Of a stretch of 64,000 nucleotides of DNA, positions 55,918 through 64,000 are shown piece after piece (position 1 is the stretch's first letter; the number at the start of each line of letters is the position of its first letter). The notes below the pieces were generated by a model. It saw nothing but the letters and a program-made list of their open reading frames with translations, was not told the DNA's origin and ran no database searches. The DNA is from Microvelia longipes (taxonomy: Eukaryota > Arthropoda > Insecta > Hemiptera > Veliidae). The DNA lies in NCBI GenBank assembly GCA_018340805.1, contig JACMZG010001914.1, forward strand, positions 51,559,281 through 51,623,280. The letters run 5' to 3'. The position numbers and the translations under genes are program-made.

Positions 55918-56235
55918 AATTGTAAAAAATCGGAAAATGATTCAATTGAGTTTTAATTTAGAACAAATGTATTTCTTTACGTAATAAACAAGTAAACTAA
56001 GTATATCTACGATTTTTGTTGGATCATAAAAATTAAGCAGCATCGAGCGTGGCAAGTGCCTGAATGGGTGACCGCTGGGAATAAAACGAATGTATTTATA
56101 TCTGAGGACGAGCGAAGCGAGTCCAAAGAGGTGTTGCTGTATACATTTGACGAATTGTATATTCTGAGGACGAGCGTAGCGAATCCGATGTGATGAGAAA
56201 AAGTTGCGAGGTACCCCGTACCCGATTTTTGCTAA
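55918..56235 (+). repeat. R5S repeat, 3' part, well-preserved 5S segment
   Basis: GATCATAAAAATTAAGCAGC then ATCGAGCGTGGCAAGTGCCT and GAATGGGTGACCGCTGGGAA (56021-56080), two GAGCGAAGCGAG/GAGCGTAGCG modules, ending CGTACCCGATTTTT. Antisense frames at 56289-55942 and 56314-56096 are by-products. Confidence 0.75.
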
Positions 56236-56315
56236 TGAAATGTTTCCCCCTTTCTCTTTTGAGGTAGGGAAACAATAAACAATTAACATTTTTTATTAAG
56301 ACGTGCACATGCACC

Positions 56316-56911
56316 CAGGGGCGTAACTACAACATTGGAGCCTCCCTGCAAGACGTTTTCAGGGGGCCCCCATATATATATGTATATGAAATCATCCTCC
56401 CTACATCAGATTCGCTTCGTTCGTCCTCAAAAGTTGCAAGTCATTAATTTTATACTTGCAACACCTGGCGGGGCCCCGCGACTTGATGATATTAAGCTAG
56501 ACTATCCTGAGATTGAACAGGGTCCTATTTTTAGGTAAAGAGATTCTATAAAGCTTAAACAAGGGGTCCCGTAATTGATGACCTTAAAAAAGACTTTACT
56601 AAGATTAAACGGGGCCCTATTTTCTGGTAAATTGTATAAAATTTAAACAAGGGGCTCGGTGACTTGACGATCTGAAGAAAGACTATACTAAGATTAAACA
56701 CAATGCCCCATTTTTAGGGGGAGAGATTGTATATAACTCTTATAGGGGGCCCTGCGACTTAATGATGTTAAGACAGACCATACTTATCGCTGCTGGAGTA
56801 TGGAACCATTTTATTCGTTGGTTTACTTTTTTTATTATATTATTTTTGGGTCCCTAATAGCTAGGGGCCCTCCGCATTGCGGGCTCTTGCGGGCTCATAG
56901 GTACGCCACTG
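56316..56911. mobile_element. hAT-like non-autonomous element, ends CAGGGGCGTAAC
   Basis: Ends CAGGGGCGTAAC and its imperfect complement GTACGCCACTG. The 8-base flanks CATGCACC (56308-56315) and TATGCACC (56912-56919) differ at one base. Inside, a module of about 100 bases (GGGGCCC, ACTTGATGA, AAGATTAAAC) repeats about four times. Ends and duplication length fit hAT. The plus-strand frame at 56335 is incidental. Confidence 0.75.
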
Positions 56912-56919
56912 TATGCACC

Positions 56920-57369
56920 ATTAAATGAAATCTTATTCTGAAAAGTTTACGTGTTACTTAGCAAAAATTTTATTATTTAATTTTATTATAGACGGCAGTT
57001 CGTCTTTTATGGCGACGGGTTCACAATTAATTTAATAAGTTATTCTTTTATTATAATTACTATTATTAGCTTATCATCACTAATATAAGAATAATAATGT
57101 TGTAGGAATACGCGATATTACGTAACACATCATTCCAAACTTGTCTGTAATTATTTATATTATTTTTCTGCTACAATATCTACTTGTTACGCAACTTAGC
57201 TTAAATAATTGTAATAAATTACCACGCAAATATCTTATTCCTCAAAAACGATAATCATAGTAATTATTATAATTATTGAAATTTCATCATGCATCTTATA
57301 TAATAAGCTTTGGGATAAGAATACATTTTTGATGGGAAGGGGATTTGTCGTATTGTTGGTTTGGTAAAT
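56920..57369. other. nothing recognised
   Basis: AT-rich spacer between the hAT-like element and the next TIR element. Confidence 0.45.
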
Positions 57370-57885
57370 CTTCGGTATACGGTGCACCCTGTTATCAATA
57401 CTATATATCGATATATTTTTAGTAACGCGACACGTAAACGAGAACTGAGCACTTAAATGATAAGCAGCGACGTTAAACTATTAATTATAATTAAAGCATT
57501 AAAAAAAACCATACAACAAATAAATAAAAACATTAACAACAAAAATATAATAAAAAACCTGAAAATAACAAACACAAAAATACGTAAAAAATACGCGTAA
57601 TCTAACATAAAATCTAACATAAAATTAGATGTGGTGTATCATCGATTATTCTTATGAAAACATAGATAAAACATTATAAAAACATAAAAAAAATATGAAA
57701 ATAGTTATAAACCATTTTACAAGAAATAAAAAAAACACAAACAACAAAAAAACAGTTTAAAAAATAATAAAATATGTTCATAAACGTAAAAGAAAAGGCA
57801 TATATCGATTATTCCTACGTCACATCTCTAAACTAAAAATATATCGATATATAGTATTGATAACAGGGTGCACCGTATACCGAAG
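57370..57885. mobile_element. TIR element, ends CTTCGGTATACGGTGCACCC
   Basis: Nearly perfect terminal inverted repeats of about 55 bases, including TATATCGATATAT, flank an A-rich interior of about 400 bases. No target duplication could be fixed. Non-coding. Confidence 0.65.
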
Positions 57886-58064
57886 TTCAGCCGTTGGTTT
57901 AACATAACCATAACTTAGGAATATGAAACTTAAACGTTTATGATGAATTTTAGTTTAGGTCTGTACTAGTGAGAGCGAGAGCGGCAAACCTCCTTGGGCC
58001 CCGTAGCCTAAAATAAATTTAAAGAAAAAACCTTTTTTAAACAATTAATGTATTAAATATTTTT

Positions 58065-58776
58065 ACTTTTCCTCATTTATACCGTAGGTGTATAGGAAAA
58101 GTATTGTGTTTGCAAAAAAATCCAAAACCGGGATGTTTTTAAGGCCTCATGAGTGGTTTTTGCAAAGTTCTCTGTCTGTATGTGTGTCTGTTATCATCGT
58201 TGCGCCCAGTGTATTTATACTAGAAGTAGGAAGTTGAAATTTTACACAAAAATCAGACTACCGCTGTAGATGTGCTGTTCCGAAAATATTTTTTATGACG
58301 TCATTAACCCGCACTAATGACTCAGCGAAAATTTCGCTGAATTTTTGCTTCAGCGCGAATTTTTATTGTAAAACGCGAAAAAATGATGCGATCGGATTGA
58401 GATATGGCGTGCATGTGACTATGTATAAGACTAACATTTGGGTCAAGTTTCATCTCATTATCAGCTTTAGTTCAATTTGTATTGAATGACTTGAGTACGT
58501 TTTTAAAAAAATTGGGAAATAGTCTAATTGTGTTAAAATTTGGTACATGTGTACATTATTACCAAATAGATTAAGTAATAGTACACCACGTTTTGTTTCA
58601 ATACGACAAGTATATCCATGATTTTTGCTGGATCATAAAAATTAAGCAGCATTGAGCCAGGTCAGTGCTGTGACCACTGAGAATATACGGATGCATTTAC
58701 TATCTGAAGACGAGCGAAGCGAGTCCGAATCTGATGTAATGAGGAAAAGTTCCGAGGTACCCTGTATGCCATTTTT
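58065..58776 (+). repeat. R5S repeat, complete
   Basis: Hairpin start, CRE at 58296-58303, 5S-like segment 58631-58681 (short deletion in the C-box region), one tail module, end near GTATGCCATTTTT. Directly followed by a second copy. Confidence 0.78.
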
Positions 58777-58902
58777 AAACTATATATAATATATACATAT
58801 TTTTATATATTGTAATATATTCATGTTACATAATCATTCCCTATTCTTTATACCTGGACTTTTAAAGGTCTCAGACGGAAGACTAGGGCTACTTTCTGTT
58901 TA

Positions 58903-59751
58903 GGAAAAGTAACGTTTGCACAAAAGTTCAAAACCGGGATTTTGTCTGAATAATTTATTTTAGGCGTTTTAAGGCCTCCTGCGTAGTTTATATAAAAAAA
59001 TGTCTGTTAAGTGTTTGAGCGTCTGTTATCACTTGTAGCTCCTCTCACTATGGTTTTGGAAGAGAGCTGAAACTTGACACGAAAATCAATCTTCATGCTA
59101 TCCGGAAAATAATTTTTTAAGACGTCATTAACTGTTAATGACGTCAGCGAAATTTCTAAAATTCATAAAAAATGGAAAAATAATGGGATCCGTATGAAAT
59201 TTGGTACACTAGCAGTATTGCATGTCACCAACATATTAAGAAAGTTGTATCTTATTATCAGCATTAGTTAAATTTTTATCGAATGACTTGTATGCAGTTT
59301 TATATAAAGACTCAGAATTTTTTTTATTAAATCATTAAACGCGAAAAAATGATGTGATTGGATTGAAATTTTGCATGCAAGTAGCCATTTATAACATATG
59401 TGACAAGTTTCATCTCATTATCAGCATCAGCATTAGTTCGATTTCTATCGAATGACTTGTGTACGTTTTTAGAAAATTGAATGTAATTAGAATATAATCC
59501 AATTGAGTTGAAATTCGGTACAAGGGCGTACCTTCTCGTAAATAAGAAGTACACCATGTTTCGTTGCAATACGACGATTATATCCAACAAAAATGGATCA
59601 TATAAGTTAAGCAGCATCGAGCGTGGTCAGTTACTGGGTAGAGACTGCTGGGGATGAAACGGATGTTCTTACGAGCTGAGGACGAGCGAAGCGAGTCAGC
59701 AGAAGTGGTGCAATAAATTTTGGCGAATTTTATATTCTGAGGAATATAAAT
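58903..59751 (+). repeat. R5S repeat, diverged, internally duplicated
   Basis: AGGAAAAGTAACGTTTGCAC, GACGTCATTAACTGTTAATG, and two copies of the GCGAAAAAATGATG-type block (about 59175 and 59340). 5S-like segment at 59595-59654, then CGAGCGAAGCGAGTC. The tail runs into the ATTCTGG-type element at 59752. Confidence 0.65.
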
Positions 59752-60078
59752 ATAAATGCGCTAAAACCTTTAAAGATAACTGACTAAGCTTAAAGATAAG
59801 TAACTAAGCTTTAAACTAGTGCAAATAATTGTGCGTACTTCTAATTTTAGAGGCATAGTTTTGTACAACCAACTAGATAATCATGTGCATTTCCTTTGGA
59901 AAATACAGACAAAATGAGTTACGAGCACTGCTTGACAATTGTAACTGCTTAGGTTCTAAAGCATGAACCGGAACCAAGCAATGGGCATGGTTCTTGTATA
60001 AGCAAGAAATGGGTTGTTTAGCACGGCAACACGCATTCTAAATTAAATTCGCCCGACAGCGGACCACCGCGCCAGAAT
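59752..60078. mobile_element. ATTCTGG-type element, right part
   Basis: AATGCGCTAAAACCTTTAAA, TTTTGTACAACCAAC and AAATTCGCCCGACAGCGGAC, ending at the complement of ATTCTGGCGCGGTGG (60063-60078). It starts directly inside or after the tail of the R5S copy at 58903. Confidence 0.5.
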
Positions 60079-60309
60079 TATTTCTTTTTAGCATAAATAA
60101 GTTTATCTGCAATAAAAATCCACTTATAAAATATGGGCCTTCGACCTTTGACAACTTATTGTTCTTCTGCCCGCTTAGAGCAAGTACTGTAAAATTTTCC
60201 AATGAAATGGGCTGAAACAAGTTAGAGATAGAGATTACTATAATCCGATCTTTATATGATTGCCAAAGTATTGTGCAGAAGTGATTAAGCAAGAGACACC
60301 ACAATTTCG

Positions 60310-60575
60310 TACAACTTATTGAAGAAGTTGAGGTCGAGACCGAAGCAATGCCACTATTTGCTTTATTTTATTATGAAATTCTGTTGACGAGCGATTTAAG
60401 TCCGAAGTCATTACACCCTAGACTTCGTATCACTATATTATTCTGAGATCGAAAGTAGTGAAACCTAAGTTATACCACATGAAGCTTTGGGCAAACATAA
60501 CATCCTAAGCTCGAGCAAAGCAAGTCCGTAGTGAGTAGGAAGCACTGAGGGTACTTTGTGCCCGAATTGTTTCTA
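60310..60575 (+). repeat. R5S-tail-like array, diverged
   Basis: Four spaced modules (GGTCGAGACCGAAGCAATG, GACGAGCGATTTAAGTCC, GATCGAAAGTAGTGAAACC, CTCGAGCAAAGCAAGTCC) and an R5S-like end (GTACTTTGTGCCCGAATTG). Resembles 43495-43740. Confidence 0.45.
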
Positions 60576-60979
60576 TTTAAGTGAGAAAACAATTCCTTAG
60601 TTAAAGCTCGCTGTGTTGTATGTACTCTCCATTTTTCGGGCTGAATTAGACATAAGAGGTTTAGTAACCTAACTTGCTTGTTTATGCACTAATGATGGCC
60701 CCATGGGGGGAGGGGTTCTATATTGCTTATCAGAGGAGTCTACTTTTAACTAGAGTAGTATTAATGATAATAGCAAGCTTAATTAAATTTATTTAAATTT
60801 AATTTCATATTTAATAAAATTAAATCAAAATTATATTATTATATCAAATTATAATATTTTATTTAAATAAATTAAAATAAACTTAATTAAATAAAATAAA
60901 TAAGTAAATATAAAACTTAAGTAAAACTTTAGTTTATTCATTTAAATGAAATTTTTAACTAAACTATTTTATGTTTAAT

Positions 60980-61440
60980 CTTATGGGCCCTTTTGTACTG
61001 CTATAGGGCCCTGATCAAGTATGTTAAGGGCTCCTTGAGCCCTTAGTCTTCCATTTGGGACCTTTAAAAGGTAAAGTATAAAGAATGGGGGTCCTAAATA
61101 ACCTAAATTTAGGAAAGGAATTGAGAATATTTGTAAAAACATTTGTTTCTAGAAGCTCTTTAGAGTGCCTGCCTTAGAGTATTGGGCACCTTATAGCCCT
61201 TGCGTTATGAAAATATAAAATATTAAATATGTAGGCACAATATAATAGTGCGAAAGACAACTATTTTGTTTTGAATTGTGTCAACTATTCATGTTTTGCA
61301 AAACACGGTTGTATCAAATGATATATATTACGTATGTTAATAATTTTTCAATTTTCGTTGTTTTTTCTTTAAGTTCATTTTTGGCTGAGGGGCCCAAAGA
61401 GGGCTGCTGCCTTCGCCCTCAATGGCCACTCCGCCCCTGT
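60980..61440. mobile_element. probable hAT-like element, right end visible
   Basis: Ends GGCCACTCCGCCCCTG at 61440 and contains several GGGCCC blocks like the 56316 element. A segment with GGTAAAGTATAAAGAATGGG (61069-61088) is an inverted relative of 58850-58890. The left end could not be fixed. Confidence 0.35.
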
Positions 61441-62280
61441 AAACCACTACTTAGCCAATAATTTAATTAGCTAGTTTGAATCGAGAACTAAACTATTCAA
61501 GCCATAACTTCAGAAACATATTTTAGTGACATATTTTAAAAGTAAAATAAAAATATGATAGAAGAAAATACTTACATATTTAAGAGTTTAGGAAATAGAA
61601 GACGCAAGTAACAAATTGCCGACGCAACTGACTATTACCCTCCCGTGGAATTGTCTCACTTCAAAGATAAACACTAACTGGTTTGGTTCATAATTAGCTA
61701 CATTCAATAACAAGCTAACATAACTGAAATTATTATCTATTTCTACTGAAATTAGCATTACTAACTACATTCTCTGCCAGTATACACGAAATGCTTCATG
61801 AATATCATTATGTGTCGTGTGAGCTTGACGATAAATTTAGATTTTATTTGAAAGTTTTGCAAACAGAAACGATCTTAAGTGAAATTAAATTCTCTCCGCT
61901 GTACAACAGAGTATATGTTTAAAAGAGAGTCTTACATATATTTACTTAGTTTAAATGTGTTTTACTATTTTTTTTCTTATCAAATAAATATAATAAATAG
62001 CCTTCAAGTTAGTTGGTTATATATGGAGCTTTTGTTACATACTTCATACTCGCAGATTGCAAAAGAGCACAAAAAGAGAACTTAAATAATAGACTGTCGT
62101 TTTATATTATTTGTTGTTTTATAAATATTTGTTACATGGATTTTTTTTATCTTAAGCGATTTTTCATTATGTTGGTTTATGCTGGTTGAAGTGGCCCATC
62201 CAGAACTCTGTAGCTCCTTTGGGTTCATGTATTACAAACTGGAATGTTAGGGTAACTAAATAAATAAATATTCCGGGGCT
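61441..62280. other. nothing recognised
   Basis: AT-rich; (TAAA)n-like end at 62256 may be a retroelement tail. Confidence 0.4.
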
Positions 62281-62322
62281 ATATCTATCTATCTATCTAT
62301 CTATCTATCTCTATATATATAT

Positions 62323-62370
<48 letters not shown>
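62281..62370. repeat. (TCTA)n/(TA)n microsatellite
   Basis: ATCT repeats pass into a TA run that ends at the SINE. Confidence 0.95.
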
Positions 62371-62587
62371 CTGCCTCCGTAGCCGCGGTCGTATAGTACT
62401 GGACTTCGGCACCGGAGGTACGAAGTTCACAGCCCGGGCTATGCTCTCAGTTTTTTATGAATAGAGTTGGTTGTAAAGAAATTTCGCCTACTTTAGCTTT
62501 ACTTTGAGCATAGTAGATGTGACCCATTCGAGATGATTCCCGCAGGGCGAATTCCCTGACGGGCCGAAAGGCCCTAAAACGGGCATT
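62371..62587 (+). mobile_element. tRNA-derived SINE, full length
   Basis: CTGCCTCCGTAGCCGCGGTC, B-box-like AAGTTCACAGCCC, a body with TAGTAGATGTGACCCATTCG, tail hairpin GGGCC-GAAA-GGCCC (62561-62574) and CTAAAACGGGCATT. (TA)n tracts lie directly on both sides. The antisense frame at 62769-62488 is incidental. Confidence 0.78.
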
Positions 62588-62596
62588 ATTATATAT

Positions 62597-62642
<46 letters not shown>
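62588..62642. repeat. (TA)n microsatellite
   Basis: TA run at the SINE's 3' end, in place of its usual A/T-rich tail. Confidence 0.9.
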
Positions 62643-62643
<1 letters not shown>

Positions 62644-63203
62644 TACGTTTAGTTTGAAGAAACTAAAAGTCGTATGTAGAAAGTGGTTGAATTGTTGTAT
62701 AAACCCAATCAATTTTGTTAACCATTTTAAACTCAAAAAATTAACTACTTTAAAGTAATCTAGAATCATGAATTAGCCGGTTCCGACAAAACTTGTAACA
62801 AATTCACCAATAAATGCAAACAAACACATTTATTAAAATAGTTGCATTATATGCACTTGAAATTTTTTAATTTTTAAATTCCTTTAATACCACTCCCCCC
62901 ACCCCAAAGTAAAAAAGGCATGCCTGCGTTTTTACAATTGATTATGCCGGTTTACGTCCGTGATAACGTCATCGTGTGAAATCAATAAATAAATAAGTAA
63001 TTCAATTAAACGTGTAATTTAATTTACTTGTATTTACTAATCTTTGTCTCATTTATAACATTAAAAATAAATAATGTGATTGATTTTTCTCTAAAGTAAA
63101 GAGTTTGAAACCTCCTTGCCATGCTTCTTTTTCTTAAAAAAATGTATCTAACATTTCTAAGTTAGAAATAATCTACGTGATAGAAAATAAAGCAAGTACT
63201 CAC
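62643..63203. other. nothing recognised
   Basis: AT-rich with a C-rich patch at 62892. Would be the start of the giant first intron if the exon at 63204 belongs to the transporter. Confidence 0.4.
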
Positions 63204-63347
63204 CTTCGTTAAGTTGGCGAAAAATACATATTTTAAATGAAATTCGGTTAATTTAAGGGGAGTTTTGAGTGTAGAGAGGCGGTGACATGCTCGCGGCACA
63301 GCTGCTCCATATTGCACTGGGGGCTTTCTGCTGACGTCATCGCCCAT
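63204..63347 (-). CDS. candidate first exon, possibly of the SLC17-type gene
   Basis: A GC-richer island in AT-rich surroundings. On the minus strand an ATG at 63347 opens a 48-codon frame (MGDDVSRKPPVQYGAAVPRA at the start) that runs straight into a consensus donor, AAG|GTGAGT, at 63204. Frame and phase 0 are compatible with the acceptor at 8413: the 15-codon leader there has no stop and joins the ATG of the transporter. A CRE palindrome overlaps the first codons, so the block may instead be a promoter with a noncoding first exon. No protein family was recognised. The 55-kb link to the transporter is inference; it could equally be the first exon of another gene. Confidence 0.3.
63332..63339. 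promoter_or_regulatory. CRE-type palindrome TGACGTCA in the candidate promoter/first exon
   Basis: A perfect TGACGTCA (CREB/ATF site) lies in the GC-rich block at 63240-63350, next to an E-box-like CAGCTG at about 63300. This is seen directly; promoter function is inferred from the donor at 63204 and local composition. R5S repeat copies in this window carry the same octamer, so the motif alone is weak evidence. Confidence 0.3.
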
Positions 63348-63520
63348 CGATTTGTTACCCCCTTACGGTGAATTTCCACCCCCTACGGTACTGAGAAATT
63401 CACTCCCTTTACCCCCACTACTAAGTCATGATTTTCCCGCATTAATTTTGAAAAAATATTACATGCGGCACAATTTTAAATAAATTTCCATTGCTTACGG
63501 GTTGCTCTGACAGGAGATGG

Positions 63521-63768
<248 letters not shown>

Positions 63769-64000
63769 CTTACAGGAGGTGAAACGATGAGGTTTGTTGA
63801 GTTTGAAATTTTTGACGTTTACCTTCGTCAGTCAGAATAGACTGGGAAGTCCCGAGTGACTCACTGACACACATTCAGTGACACCAGGCCCCTAGCCTGC
63901 CAAAACTCGAAGGGGTGGCGAAACTAATCCCTGAGAGGGCGAAATTCACACATCTACAAGGGAAATTCCACTAAAATCTACTTCGTCAGATGGGGTGACA

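Noticed and set aside
55942..56314. 115- and 72-residue minus-strand frames
   Set aside because: Antisense by-products of an R5S copy.

Overview
The window looks like an AT-rich animal nuclear genome, most likely an insect (arthropod). It contains one split gene with small exons and GT-AG introns, no operons, and a dense, nested load of transposable elements and microsatellites. Nothing narrows the lineage further. All calls were made by reading the sequence; no database search was run.

The only gene recognised with confidence is on the minus strand: a major-facilitator anion/phosphate cotransporter of the SLC17 type. Four coding exons are visible (8368-8293, 5963-5731, 4238-4002, 165-81). 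Their intron phases are compatible (1, 0, 0, 1), and together they give the N-terminus through the fourth membrane segment. The rest lies beyond the left edge. The first coding exon is preceded by a 45-base leader that begins at a splice acceptor, so at least one further 5' exon must lie to the right. The best candidate is a GC-richer block at 63347-63204 with a CRE motif and a strong splice donor, which would make positions 8414-63203 one giant first intron. That link is inference.

The rest is accessory DNA. (1) A repeat of about 1.1 kb, here called R5S, occurs more than a dozen times. It starts with a terminal hairpin, carries a CRE palindrome, and holds a recognisable piece of 5S rRNA including the internal Pol III control region; it ends with GCGAAGC mini-hairpin modules. 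(2) Penelope-type UTR fragments occur mostly as inverted dimers and carry hammerhead-ribozyme-like cores of three sequence types at 3.2, 8.6, 10, 26 and 51.8 kb. (3) Five long foldback elements (0.7-2.8 kb) occur. Three share GGG/GGT-type ends and have 4-bp target duplications. (4) Several TIR elements with 8-bp duplications are hAT-like. (5) There are tRNA-derived SINEs with a GNRA-capped tail hairpin and a second repeat family with a tRNA T-arm. (6) A 179-bp satellite lies next to the largest foldback. (7) There are about a dozen (TA)n tracts and a 337-base assembly gap at 24641-24977. (8) A decayed tyrosine-recombinase-like (Crypton-type) fragment lies at 47.5 kb.

Region by region: 0-8.4 kb is the transporter gene with MITEs and a foldback in its introns. 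8.5-14.7 kb holds Penelope fragments, TA tracts, a SINE and a foldback inside R5S. 15-24 kb holds TIR elements, a 72-bp tandem repeat and MITEs. The gap lies at 24.6-25.0 kb. 25-34 kb is R5S-rich and has inverted 54-bp arrays. 35-43 kb holds a SINE, the giant foldback, the satellite and another foldback. 43-53 kb is mixed, with the recombinase relic. 53.7-55.4 kb is very A-rich and free of the window's repeats. 55.5-60.6 kb holds R5S, hAT and TIR elements. 62-64 kb holds a SINE, the candidate first exon and a long TA tract.
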